Assembly (NCBI RefSeq): GCF_024128855.1
Contig: NZ_JAMYDV010000002.1
Coordinates: 186,001 to 250,000, forward strand
Direction of reading: 5' to 3'
Source of the DNA: Rhodovulum tesquicola
GTDB lineage: Bacteria; Pseudomonadota; Alphaproteobacteria; Rhodobacterales; Rhodobacteraceae
DNA: 64,000 bases
Of the stretch, positions 47,109 through 55,422 are shown in pieces (position 1 is the first letter of the stretch; each line of letters starts with the position of its first letter). The position numbers and the translations under genes are program-made. Under the pieces are notes generated by a model. That model was not told the DNA's origin and made no database searches. It saw only the letters and a list, made by a program, of their open reading frames with translations.

Positions 47109-48257
47109 ATGAGCAAGAAGCGCAACATCTTCGAGGAGGTCGGCACCGAGGCCCCGCGCGAGCGGCCCGTGGTGCAGCCTGGCGCGATCGACCGTGCGGC
47201 CCGCCGGGGCGCGCGCAGCGCGGTGCGGCTGTGGCTGATGATGCTGTTCCTGATCGTCGCCGCGATGCTGGTGATCGGCGCCTTTGCGCGCCTGACCGAG
47301 ATGCTGGTGCCGATGCCGAACTGGAACCCGCTGTTCGGGGCGCTGCCGCCGCTGGACCCCGGCGACTGGCTGGCCGCGTTCGACCGCTTCCGCCAGAGCC
47401 CGGTCTATCGCGGCGAGGCGCATGGGCTGGGGATCGACGAGTTCCAGCTGGCCTTCTGGTGGGGCTGGGGCTCGCGCCAGCTGGCGCCCACGGCGCTGGT
47501 GCTCTGGGCGGTGGGCTTTGTCGGATTTCTGGCGGCGGGCAAGATGCCCAAGGGCTGGACGCTGCGCCTGTTGGGGCTGGGCGTGCTGATCGTGTTCCTG
47601 GGCGCGGCCGACTGGCTGGTGGGCGGGGGCGGGATCGCGCCGCCGCCCTTCGATTTCCTGTCCTACCGAATGGCGCTGCATATCGGCTTCGGCTTCTCGC
47701 TGATCGGGGTGACGGCCTGGTTCATCTTCAAGCTGTCGCGGACCGAGGCCGACCTGTTGCAGGCCCGCCGGGTGCGCGATCCGGCGGGCTACGGGATGGC
47801 GACGGCGCTGATGCTGCTGGTCTTCCTCCAGATCCTGCTGGGCTCGCAGGTGGCGGGGCTCTATGCGGGCAGGGCCTATACCGACTGGCCGATGATGGCG
47901 GGCGGCTTCCTGCCGCCGAACCCGTTCTATATCGAGCCGCTCTGGCGCAATTTCTTCGAGAATCACGGGCTGGTGCAGTTCCTGCACCGGATGAACGGCT
48001 ATCTGGTGGCCGTGCTGGGCATCGTGACCTGGTTTGTCGGGCGCAAGAGCGTGCATCGGCGCACGCGCCGGGCCTTTGACCTTGTGGCGCTGATGGTGCT
48101 GATGCAGGCGACGCTGGGGATCGGGACGATCCTGTTCGCCTCGCAATGGCCGATCGCGGTGGCCCACCAGATCGGGGCGATCACGCTCTGGACGCTGGTG
48201 CTGCATGCGCGGTTCCTGGCGCAATACCCGGTGCAGCAATCGACGATCCGGGGGTAG
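47109..48257 (+). CDS. ctaA: Heme A synthase (CtaA/COX15, type II)
   Basis: This enzyme oxidises heme O to heme A for aa3-type cytochrome oxidases. The 382-residue protein has eight membrane helices with four conserved histidine sites, seen in RMALHIGFGFSLIG, ENHGLVQFLHRMNGYLVA and AVAHQIGAITLW. It lacks the paired cysteine loops of Bacillus CtaA and has the longer COX15-like form. The start at 47109 is preferred over in-frame codons upstream. The next gene begins three bases after its stop. Confidence 0.95.
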   Translation: MSKKRNIFEEVGTEAPRERPVVQPGAIDRAARRGARSAVRLWLMMLFLIVAAMLVIGAFARLTEMLVPMPNWNPLFGALPPLDPGDWLAAFDRFRQSPVYRGEAHGLGIDEFQLAFWWGWGSRQLAPTALVLWAVGFVGFLAAGKMPKGWTLRLLGLGVLIVFLGAADWLVGGGGIAPPPFDFLSYRMALHIGFGFSLIGVTAWFIFKLSRTEADLLQARRVRDPAGYGMATALMLLVFLQILLGSQVAGLYAGRAYTDWPMMAGGFLPPNPFYIEPLWRNFFENHGLVQFLHRMNGYLVAVLGIVTWFVGRKSVHRRTRRAFDLVALMVLMQATLGIGTILFASQWPIAVAHQIGAITLWTLVLHARFLAQYPVQQSTIRG

Positions 48258-48260
48258 CGG

Positions 48261-49739
48261 ATGGGTGCGTTCGACGATCTGATGGCGTTTCAGCGCGAGA
48301 CCGAGGCGCTGGCGCAGGTGATGGGGCGGCTGGGCTGGGACCAGGAAACGGTGATGCCGAAGGGGGCGGCCCAGCAGCGCGCCGACGAGATGGGCGCGCT
48401 GGAATCGGTGCTGCATGCGCGCCGGACCGATCCCAAGGTCGGCGAGTGGCTGGCGGCGGTGGACGAGGGGGCGCTGGACCCGGCGGGCCGGGCGCAGCTG
48501 CGCCATATCCGGCGCAGTTTCGCCCGCGCGACCAAGCTGCCCGACCGGCTGTCGGCCGAGCTCGCCCGGGTGACAAGCCGCGCGCAGGGCATCTGGGCCG
48601 AGGCGCGGGCGGCTGACGATGTCGCGCATTTCCTGCCCATCCTGACCGAGGTCGTGCGGCTGAAGCGCGAGGAAGCCTCGGCGCTGGCCGAGGGCGGCAG
48701 TCTTTACGACGCGCTGCTGGATGATTACGAGCCGGGCGCCACCGCCGCGGGGCTGGCAGCCATGTTCGACCGGATGCGGCCGCGGCTGGTGGAGCTGCGC
48801 GAGCGGATCATGGGTTCGGGCCGCGCCCCCGCGGCGCTGGCGGGGCATTTCCCGGCCGAGGGCCAGTTGGCGCTGGCGCGCGAGGTGGCGAGCCATTTCG
48901 GCTATGACTGGCGGCATGGGCGGCTGGACCGGTCGGTGCATCCCTTCACCAGCGGGTCGGGGACGGATGTGCGCATCACGACGCGCGTGGACGAGGCCGA
49001 GCCGCTAGGCTGTCTTTACTCCACGCTGCACGAGGTGGGCCATGGCGCCTATGAACAGGGGATCGAGCCCTCCTATCGGCTGACGCCGCTGGGGGCGGGC
49101 GTGTCGATGGGCGTGCATGAAAGCCAGAGCCGGATCTACGAGAACCAGCTGGGGCGGTCCCCCGCCTTCTGCGGCTGGCTACACGCCCGGATGACCGGGA
49201 TCTTCGGGTCCTCGGGCGCCCCCGATCCGGACGCCTTTTATGCCGCGGTCAACCGGGTTCATTCCGGCTTCATCCGCACCGAGGCGGACGAGGTGCATTA
49301 CAACCTGCACATCATGCTGCGCTTCGATCTGGAGCGGGAGCTGATTGCCGGGCGGATGGAGGTGGCCGATCTGGAAGAGGCCTGGAACGCGCGGTTCATG
49401 GCGGATTTCGGTCTGGCGGTCGACCGGCCGTCGAACGGGGTCCTGCAGGATGTGCATTGGTCGGTCGGGCTGTTCGGCTATTTCCCGACCTACACGCTGG
49501 GCAATGTCTATGCCGGGTGCCTTCATACCGCGCTGCGCGCCGCGATGCCCAGGCTGGACGAGGATCTGGCGCGCGGCCATGCCGAACCGGCGACCGCCTG
49601 GCTTGCGGCCCATGTGCAGCGCCATGGCGGGCTGTATCTGCCGGCCGAGACGATCGAGCACGCCTGCGGATTTGCGCCGCATGAGGGGCCGCTGATGGAT
49701 TATCTCGACGCGAAGTTCGGCGCACTCTACGATCTGTAA
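48261..49739 (+). CDS. M32 family carboxypeptidase (Taq type)
   Basis: The 492-residue metallopeptidase removes C-terminal residues from peptides. It has AFDDLMAFQRETEALAQVMG at the start, YDWRHGRLDRSVHPFTSG, the zinc site HEVGH in YSTLHEVGHGAYEQGI with the downstream HESQSR (third ligand), and GMTGIFGS-like helical regions. The length and motifs match carboxypeptidase Taq. It is just downstream of ctaA. Confidence 0.95.
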   Translation: MGAFDDLMAFQRETEALAQVMGRLGWDQETVMPKGAAQQRADEMGALESVLHARRTDPKVGEWLAAVDEGALDPAGRAQLRHIRRSFARATKLPDRLSAELARVTSRAQGIWAEARAADDVAHFLPILTEVVRLKREEASALAEGGSLYDALLDDYEPGATAAGLAAMFDRMRPRLVELRERIMGSGRAPAALAGHFPAEGQLALAREVASHFGYDWRHGRLDRSVHPFTSGSGTDVRITTRVDEAEPLGCLYSTLHEVGHGAYEQGIEPSYRLTPLGAGVSMGVHESQSRIYENQLGRSPAFCGWLHARMTGIFGSSGAPDPDAFYAAVNRVHSGFIRTEADEVHYNLHIMLRFDLERELIAGRMEVADLEEAWNARFMADFGLAVDRPSNGVLQDVHWSVGLFGYFPTYTLGNVYAGCLHTALRAAMPRLDEDLARGHAEPATAWLAAHVQRHGGLYLPAETIEHACGFAPHEGPLMDYLDAKFGALYDL

Positions 49740-49790
49740 GTGCCCGGACAGCGGGCTGGAAACGATGTCAGGGCGCTGGTAGAAGGCGGA

Positions 49791-50048
49791 ATGATGCGGC
49801 GCGGGACACTCTTGGGCGAGCTGTGGCAAAGCGCACGGCGGGTCGCCTTTGCCATTCTCGGCGGGGTGATCCGGCGCTATTCGCCCGAGGAGATCGAGGA
49901 ACGCGTCTCGCGCCGGCCCATCCACGAACAGGTCTTCATCGTGCTCGCGGTGCTGCTGGCGATGCTGTTCACGAGCCTGCTGTTCGCCAATGCCGGTGTC
50001 ATCGGGCTTCTGGTGTTTTTCCTGATCATCATCATCCTGGTGCGCTGA
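49791..50048 (+). CDS. Small membrane protein of unknown function
   Basis: The 85-residue product has a basic N-terminal half (GELWQSARRVAFAILGGVIRRY) and a C-terminal hydrophobic region with two closely spaced segments (FIVLAVLLAMLFTSLLFANA and VIGLLVFFLIIIILV). AAGG lies just upstream of two tandem ATG codons. No domain is recognised. It lies 51 bases after the carboxypeptidase. Confidence 0.7.
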   Translation: MMRRGTLLGELWQSARRVAFAILGGVIRRYSPEEIEERVSRRPIHEQVFIVLAVLLAMLFTSLLFANAGVIGLLVFFLIIIILVR

Positions 50049-50244
50049 CCGGCAGTCATGGGCCGATCACACAGCCGTGACCGCGCCCGTCAGGGCCGGG
50101 TTTTCGGCGTTCCGACAAGCACTTGGCCTGCGGTATGCCGGTGCATGCACATGAATTCCAACATTTTTTCCCCCACCGGTGATCCGGTTTACCATGCCTG
50201 CCGTATCCCTTGCACAACCACACACAAAACAAAGGGAACTGGAA

Positions 50245-50409
50245 ATGGACATCATCGGCCCCCTCGCGCTTGGCACCATCGGTTTCGTCGTCGCCTTCGC
50301 CTATATCAACATGCGTCAGACCGAAGAGCAGCTCGCCGAGACCCGCCGTCGCAAGGCTGAGAAAGCCGCTGCCGAGTCGGCGTCGGCCATGCGGATCGCC
50401 GCCGAGTGA
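50245..50409 (+). CDS. 54-residue single-helix membrane protein
   Basis: The product has one N-terminal membrane helix (MDIIGPLALGTIGFVVAFAY) and a charged helical tail rich in Glu, Arg, Lys and Ala. AAGGGA precedes the ATG. The function is unknown. It is followed by a strong hairpin, which supports a short independent transcript. Confidence 0.65.
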   Translation: MDIIGPLALGTIGFVVAFAYINMRQTEEQLAETRRRKAEKAAAESASAMRIAAE

Positions 50410-50437
50410 TCGCGGCCTCCTGCCAGTGAAACGATCA

Positions 50438-50463
50438 GGGCCGGGCGCGCTCCCGCCCGGCCC
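50438..50463. terminator. Hairpin between convergent genes
   Basis: GGGCCGGGCG and CGCCCGGCCC form a perfect 10-bp stem with a 6-base loop. It serves the 54-residue gene and the convergent hydratase. No T-run follows. Confidence 0.55.
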
Positions 50464-50475
50464 CGGTCCATCTGC

Positions 50476-51264
50476 TCACGCCTGCCAGTCCGGCGGGCGT
50501 TTTTCGAGAAAGGCGCTGATTCCCTCGTCGGTATCGCGCCACAGCATGTTCTCGACCATCACGTCGCCCGCATGGGCATAGGCGTCGGAAATCCCCATCT
50601 CGATCTGCTCGTAGAATGTCCGCTTGCCGATGCGCACCGCGGGGTTGAGTTTTCCTGCGACGGTCTCGGCTAGGGCGCGGGTTTCCTGATCGAGACTGTC
50701 ATGGGGAACGGCGCGGTTGATGAGGCCCAGCGCGGTCGCCCGGTCGGTGTCGATGAAGGCGCCGGTGGTCAGCATCTCGAACGCCTGCTTGCGCGGGATG
50801 TTGCGGGTCAGCGCGACCATGGGCGTCGAACAGAACAGCCCGATATTCACCCCGTTCACCCCGAAGCGCGTGCCCTCGGCGGCGATGGCCATGTCGCAGG
50901 AGGCGACGAGCTGGCAGCCCGCGGCCGTGGCAATCCCGTGCGGCGCGGCGATCACCGGCTGGGGCAGGCGCATCAGCCCGGTCATCACCGAGGCGCAGCG
51001 GGCGAAGAGATCGGCGAAATAGGCGCGCCCGCCATCCTCGGCCTGACGGCCCTGCTGCATCTCCTTGAGGTCATGGCCCGCGCAGAACGCCTTGCCATTG
51101 CCTTTCAGGATCACCACCCGCGTCTCGCGGTCCCCGGCCAGCGCGTCGATCTGCGCCTGAAGGGCGGCCAGCATCGCATCCGACAGCGCGTTCAGCCGTT
51201 CGGGCGCGTTCAGGGTCAGCGTGGCAATGCCGCCAGCATCCTCACGCAACAGGATTTCGGTCAT
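50476..51264 (-). CDS. Enoyl-CoA hydratase/isomerase family protein (ECHDC3-like)
   Basis: The 262-residue crotonase-family protein has RLNALSDAMLAALQ, VVILKGNGKAFCAGHDLKEM (first oxyanion segment), GIATAAGCQLVASCDMAIA, and FGVNGVNIGLFCSTPMVAL. The CAGHDLKEM and IGLFCSTP sequences resemble the ECHDC3-like group. It probably acts on an acyl-CoA, but the substrate is unknown. GGAGAG precedes the start. It is divergent from a thioesterase gene by 58 bases, so the two may be co-regulated. Confidence 0.87.
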   Translation of the reverse strand: MTEILLREDAGGIATLTLNAPERLNALSDAMLAALQAQIDALAGDRETRVVILKGNGKAFCAGHDLKEMQQGRQAEDGGRAYFADLFARCASVMTGLMRLPQPVIAAPHGIATAAGCQLVASCDMAIAAEGTRFGVNGVNIGLFCSTPMVALTRNIPRKQAFEMLTTGAFIDTDRATALGLINRAVPHDSLDQETRALAETVAGKLNPAVRIGKRTFYEQIEMGISDAYAHAGDVMVENMLWRDTDEGISAFLEKRPPDWQA

Positions 51265-51322
51265 CTTGTCTCTCCTCGCCTTTGCGGCGAAGACTACGCG
51301 TCAAAGGGACAGGGGAAAAGCC

Positions 51323-51745
51323 ATGAACGTGGTGATGGACCGGGACGCGCTTGCCGCGTTCCTTGCGCGGGAATTTCCGCAGGTCTGCGACGATTTCGTG
51401 ATCGAGGACGTCGCGCCGATGGCCGTGCGGGTGCGCATGGCGGTGGCCGAGCGGCATCTGCGGCCGGGCGGCACGGTGTCGGGGCCGTCGATGTTCGCGC
51501 TGGGCGATGTCGGGATCTACCTGGCGATCCTTGCGATGATCGGGCCGAAGGCGCTGGCGGTGACGACGAATTGCTCGATCGACTTCATGCGCAAGCCCGA
51601 GGCCGGGCGCGACCTGGTCTGCGAGGCGCGCCTGCTGAAGCTGGGCCGCGTGCTGGCGGTGGGCGATGCGCTGATCTTTTCGGAAGGAATGGCGGGGGCC
51701 GTGGCGCGCGCCGGGCTGACCTATTCGATCCCGCCCAAGGGGTAG
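51323..51745 (+). CDS. PaaI-family hotdog thioesterase
   Basis: The 140-residue hotdog-fold protein has HLRPGGTVSGPSMFALGDVGIYLAIL, the usual catalytic region of PaaI-like acyl-CoA thioesterases, and NCSIDFMRKPEAGRDLVCEA. Its substrate is unknown. It is divergent from an enoyl-CoA hydratase, suggesting a shared acyl-CoA pathway. Confidence 0.87.
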   Translation: MNVVMDRDALAAFLAREFPQVCDDFVIEDVAPMAVRVRMAVAERHLRPGGTVSGPSMFALGDVGIYLAILAMIGPKALAVTTNCSIDFMRKPEAGRDLVCEARLLKLGRVLAVGDALIFSEGMAGAVARAGLTYSIPPKG

Positions 51746-51815
51746 GGGGGCCTTCTGCCCCCCGTCCGCGGACGCGGACTCCCCCCGAGGATATTTCCGG
51801 CCAGAAGAAGGCAGG
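51744..51815 (+). repeat. Dispersed intergenic repeat, copy 6
   Basis: GGGGGGCCTTCTGCCCCCC hairpin, GTCCGC-GGAC-GCGGAC hairpin and CCCCCCGAGGATATTTCCGG are followed by CCAGAAGAAGG. It lies between the convergent thioesterase and speE ends, where it could also end transcription. Confidence 0.8.
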
Positions 51816-51818
51816 GTG

Positions 51819-52664
51819 TCAGGGCATCAGGCGCGCGACATAGCCCGGCAGCGCGAAGGCGGCCTTGTGCACCTCGGGCGTGTAATAGCCCGTGTCGATG
51901 CCGGAAGCGGCGAAACGCTGGTCCAGCACGTCGAGCGGGGTGTGGCGCGCGTCGCCATCGGTGCCCCAGCCGAAGGCCATCGGCCCGCCGGCATAGGTGG
52001 GGATCGAGGCGAGATAGCAGCCCCAGTCGGCGAAGAGCGCCTTGAAGGCGCGCATCGTGTTGGCCAATTCCCCGCCCTGCATGAAGGGCACGCCGTTCTG
52101 GGTGACGAGGATGCCGCCCGGGGTCAGCGCGCGTTTCGCGTGGCCATAGAACGTGTCGGTGAACAGCACCTCGCCGGGGCCGATCGGATCGGTCGAATCG
52201 ACCACGATCACGTCGAATTTCTCGGCCGTGTTGCGGATGAAGGCCGCGCCGTCGTCGATCACGAGATTCAGGCGCGGATCGTCGAACGCGCCCTGGCTGA
52301 GCATCGGCAGGTAGGTCTTCGAGAAATCGACCACGCCCGCGTCGATCTCGACCATGGTGACATGCGCGACCGATCTGTGGCGCAACACCTCGCGGGCCAT
52401 GCCGCCATCGCCGCCGCCGATAATCAGCACACGGCGCGCGGCCCCATGCGCGAGGATCGGCACATGGGTCATCATCTCGTGATAGATGAAATTGTCGCCT
52501 TCGGTGGTCTGCACCACGTCATCCAGCGTGAGGACGCGGCCGAAGGTGGCGTTCTCGAACACCTTCAGCCGCTGATGCTCCGTCTCGCTGTCATAGAGCA
52601 GACGATCCACGCGCAGGGACTGCGCGTAGTCGGGATGCAGGCTTTCGCGGACCCAGTCGGTCAT
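51819..52664 (-). CDS. speE: Polyamine aminopropyltransferase (spermidine synthase)
   Basis: SpeE transfers an aminopropyl group from decarboxylated SAM to putrescine. The 281-residue product has DYAQSLRVDRLLYDSETEHQ, VLTLDDVVQTTEGDNFIYHE, VLIIGGGDGGMAREVLRH (SAM loop), VEIDAGVVDFSKTYLP, and the catalytic aspartate region VVDSTDPIGPGEVLF. It overlaps speD by four bases, so the two enzymes of the pathway are translationally coupled. Confidence 0.96.
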   Translation of the reverse strand: MTDWVRESLHPDYAQSLRVDRLLYDSETEHQRLKVFENATFGRVLTLDDVVQTTEGDNFIYHEMMTHVPILAHGAARRVLIIGGGDGGMAREVLRHRSVAHVTMVEIDAGVVDFSKTYLPMLSQGAFDDPRLNLVIDDGAAFIRNTAEKFDVIVVDSTDPIGPGEVLFTDTFYGHAKRALTPGGILVTQNGVPFMQGGELANTMRAFKALFADWGCYLASIPTYAGGPMAFGWGTDGDARHTPLDVLDQRFAASGIDTGYYTPEVHKAAFALPGYVARLMP

Positions 52665-53167
52665 GCCGCCTGGACGTCCGTCACCAGACCGTCGCCGCGC
52701 AGCAGTTCCTTGACGCGGACATCCTGGGTGCCGAAGGCGCGCGACAGCACGTCGACGGCGCGCCAGGGCTGGGCATCGCCGCACATGAAGACATCGAAGG
52801 CGCCATAGCCGATCTCGGGCCAGGTGTGCACCGAGATATGGCTTTCGGCCAGCACGGCCACGCCGCTCACGCCCTGGGGGCTGAACTTGTGGGTGTGGAT
52901 ATGCAGCAGCGTGGCACCGCATTCGTCCACGCAGTCGCGGAACGCCTGCTGGATGCGGGCCTCGTCGTCGAGACCGTGGCCGTTCACCACCTCGATGATG
53001 AGATGGGTTCCGGCGAATACCCGACCGTCGCGGCGGATGAAATGGTCATCGCGCGAATCGTCGAACACGTCACGGGTTACGTTTGCAGCCGATTGGCCGC
53101 GGTGATCTTCCGCATGGGCGCCTGTCTCCAGACCGATCCCCAGTTGGAAGAGGTTGGCGTCGCTCAT
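52661..53167 (-). CDS. speD: S-adenosylmethionine decarboxylase proenzyme
   Basis: SpeD makes decarboxylated SAM, the aminopropyl donor for SpeE. The 168-residue product self-cleaves at E108-S109 in LAESHISVHTWPE, giving a pyruvoyl group. Other motifs are HLIIEVVNGHGLDD and the catalytic cysteine in FDVFMCGDAQP. GAAGGGGAG precedes the start, which is preceded by a potentially structured leader. Confidence 0.96.
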   Translation of the reverse strand: MSDANLFQLGIGLETGAHAEDHRGQSAANVTRDVFDDSRDDHFIRRDGRVFAGTHLIIEVVNGHGLDDEARIQQAFRDCVDECGATLLHIHTHKFSPQGVSGVAVLAESHISVHTWPEIGYGAFDVFMCGDAQPWRAVDVLSRAFGTQDVRVKELLRGDGLVTDVQAA

Positions 53168-53175
53168 GGCGCTCC

Positions 53176-53273
53176 CCTTCTGACCAGTAGATTGAATCCA
53201 GTCGGTCCCTTAGCGCCCCCCCGGTGCTCCGAAGTTGGGATCGGTTCCGATCATGTGGAGTGGCACCTAAGGG
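53176..53273 (-). promoter_or_regulatory. Candidate structured 5' leader of speDE
   Basis: On the minus strand CCCTTAG (53273-53267) pairs with CTAAGGG (53213-53207). Inside are GGTGC/GCACC and TCC/GGA helices capped by a perfect GATCGG-AA-CCGATC hairpin (53252-53239). A GACC...GGTC pair follows just before the ribosome-binding site. The nested compensating helices suggest a cis-acting RNA, possibly sensing polyamines or SAM-related compounds. No known riboswitch class is recognised. Confidence 0.45.
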
Positions 53274-53428
53274 TTCGTGTCGAGTCGATCAAGGGGTTTC
53301 TGCTGCGATTGCAACATTCCGTCCCTGGCCGGGCCGGCCGGCCACCATGTCGGGGTCGGCTGCATGGGCTGGCCATCGACGCGGTTCAGGCCGTATAGGA
53401 CGCGCAGCCGCTGACCGGAGGGCGATCC

Positions 53429-54433
53429 ATGGCTGAAAGAGACGAAAAGCGGGACGGCATCGCGGCGCGCCTTATGTCCGTCGCCCCGATGATGGACTGG
53501 ACCGACCGCCATTGCCGGTATTTCCACCGGCTGATGAGCGCGCGCGCCCTGCTCTATACCGAGATGGTCACCTCGGCCGCGCTGGTGCGGGGGGAGGCGC
53601 GGCATCTGCTGGCCTTCGATCCGGCCGAGCATCCGGTGGCGGTGCAACTGGGCGGCTCGGATCCGGGCGAGCTGGCGCTGGCGACGCGGATGGCCTGCGA
53701 CGAGGGGTATGACGAGGTGAACCTGAATGTCGGCTGCCCCTCCGACCGGGTGCAGTCGGGCAGTTTCGGGGCGGTGCTGATGAAGTCGCCCGGTCTGGTG
53801 GCCGAATGCGTGGCGGCGATGCGGGCGGCGGCGCGCGTCGAGGTGACGGTGAAATGCCGCATCGGCGTCGACGACCAGGAGCCGCGCGACATCCTGCCGG
53901 GATTCCTGGAAACCCTGCGCGCGGCGGGTGTGCGCTGCTTCGTGATCCATGCGCGCAAGGCCTGGTTGCAGGGGCTGAGCCCGCGGGAGAACCGGGACAT
54001 CCCGCCGCTGGACTACGATCTGGTTCTGGACATGAAGCGCGCCTTTCCCGACCTTGCGATCTGCATCAATGGCGGGATCCAGTCGCTGGACGAGGCGCGG
54101 CGGTTGCTGGAGGCGGGGCTTGACGGGGTGATGATCGGCCGGGCGGCCTATCACGATCCGGCGGCGATCCTGCTGGGTGCGGATGCGGCGATCTTCGGGC
54201 AGGAAGGCCGGAAGACGCGGGAAGAGGTTGTCGACGGGATGCGCCCCTATATCGCGCGCCACCTGGCCGAGGGCGGGCGGCTGCACAATGTCACCCGGCA
54301 CATGCTGGGCCTTTATGCGGGCCAGCCCGGTGCGCGGGCCTGGCGGCGGATCCTGTCCGAAGGGGCGGTGCGGCCGGGTGCGGGGCTCGACGTGCTGGAC
54401 GCGGCCCTTGCGGCGCTGCCGCGCGCGGCCTGA
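53429..54433 (+). CDS. dusA: tRNA-dihydrouridine(20/20a) synthase DusA
   Basis: DusA uses FMN and NADPH to reduce uridines 20 and 20a in tRNA D-loops. The 334-residue TIM-barrel protein has RLMSVAPMMDWTDRHCRYF, LLYTEMVTSAALVRG, NLNVGCPSDRVQSGSFGAVLM with the catalytic cysteine, VKCRIGVDDQEPRD and VIHARKAWLQGLSPRENRDIPPL. The MDWTDRHCRYFHRL and ARKAWLQGLSPKEN-type sequences are specific for DusA. It is divergent from speD. Confidence 0.96.
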   Translation: MAERDEKRDGIAARLMSVAPMMDWTDRHCRYFHRLMSARALLYTEMVTSAALVRGEARHLLAFDPAEHPVAVQLGGSDPGELALATRMACDEGYDEVNLNVGCPSDRVQSGSFGAVLMKSPGLVAECVAAMRAAARVEVTVKCRIGVDDQEPRDILPGFLETLRAAGVRCFVIHARKAWLQGLSPRENRDIPPLDYDLVLDMKRAFPDLAICINGGIQSLDEARRLLEAGLDGVMIGRAAYHDPAAILLGADAAIFGQEGRKTREEVVDGMRPYIARHLAEGGRLHNVTRHMLGLYAGQPGARAWRRILSEGAVRPGAGLDVLDAALAALPRAA

Positions 54434-54515
54434 ACCGGCGCTGAACGGGGGCTTATCCCGCTGGCGCGGCGGGTGCGGCTGGGCTAAGGGCAGGGGAGCC
54501 GGACCGGAGATTGCC

Positions 54516-55340
54516 ATGCCAGACCTTTCGCTGATCCTGCCGATGCTGGCGCTGCTGCTGGCGATCGGGGCGGTGGCGGGGGTGATCGCGGGCTTGCTGG
54601 GCGTCGGCGGCGGGCTGATCCTGGTGCCGGCCTTCTTCTATGCCTTCACCGCGCTGGGCTATGACAGCCCGCAGATCATGCAGATCTGCCTGGCCACCTC
54701 GCTGTCCACCATCATCGTGACCTCGGTCCGCTCGGTGCTGGCGCATCATGCCAAGGGGGCGGTGGACTGGGCGATCCTGCGCGGCTGGGCGCCGGGGCTG
54801 ATGCTGGGGGCGGTGCTGGGCGTGCTGGTGGCCTCGGGGCTGCGCTCGGTGGTGTTGCAGGGCATCTTCGGGGTGCTGGGCGTGCTGGCGGGGGGCTATC
54901 TGGCCTTCGGTCGGGCGAACTGGCGGCTGGGAGTGGCCATGCCGGGGGGCGCGCTGCGTGCGGCGCTGTCCTCGGGCGTGGGGTTCCTGGCGGTGCTGAT
55001 GGGGATCGGGGGCGGGCTGTTCGGGGTGCCGCTGATGACGGTCTATGGCCAGGCGATCCACCGGGCGGTGGCGACGGCGGCGGGCTTCGGGCTGCTGATC
55101 GCGGTGCCTTCGGTGATCGCCTTTCTTCTGGTCGATATCGCCCCCGAGGGGCGGCCGCCGCTGACCATCGGCGCGGTGAACCTGCCCGCCTTTGCGGTGA
55201 TCGTGGCGATGACGCTGCTGACCACGCCGCTGGGCGTGCGGCTTGCCCATCGGCTGGACCCAAAGCCCTTGCGCCGGGTCTTTGCGCTTTTCGCGATCGT
55301 GGTGGCGGGCAACATGCTGCGCAAGGCGGCGGGGTTCTGA
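54516..55340 (+). CDS. TSUP (TauE/SafE) family sulfite/organosulfonate exporter
   Basis: The 274-residue membrane protein has eight hydrophobic segments and the two TSUP repeats: AGVIAGLLGVGGGLILVPAF and SSGVGFLAVLMGIGGGLFGVP. The family exports sulfite, sulfoacetate or related anions; the substrate is not determined. It lies 82 bases after dusA and 82 bases before an enoyl-CoA hydratase on the same strand. Confidence 0.92.
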   Translation: MPDLSLILPMLALLLAIGAVAGVIAGLLGVGGGLILVPAFFYAFTALGYDSPQIMQICLATSLSTIIVTSVRSVLAHHAKGAVDWAILRGWAPGLMLGAVLGVLVASGLRSVVLQGIFGVLGVLAGGYLAFGRANWRLGVAMPGGALRAALSSGVGFLAVLMGIGGGLFGVPLMTVYGQAIHRAVATAAGFGLLIAVPSVIAFLLVDIAPEGRPPLTIGAVNLPAFAVIVAMTLLTTPLGVRLAHRLDPKPLRRVFALFAIVVAGNMLRKAAGF

Positions 55341-55422
55341 GCGCGCCCGCGCCGCTGCGTTCCGCTTTCCATCCCCGCCCGCCGCGCTAGTCTGGCGGAA
55401 GGGCGAAGCGGGAGGACCGGCC

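Noticed and set aside
46563-48941. A 792-codon minus-strand open frame opposite trmJ, ctaA and the carboxypeptidase
   Set aside because: Antisense shadow with His/Gln/Arg-rich low-complexity sequence; the plus-strand genes account for the region.
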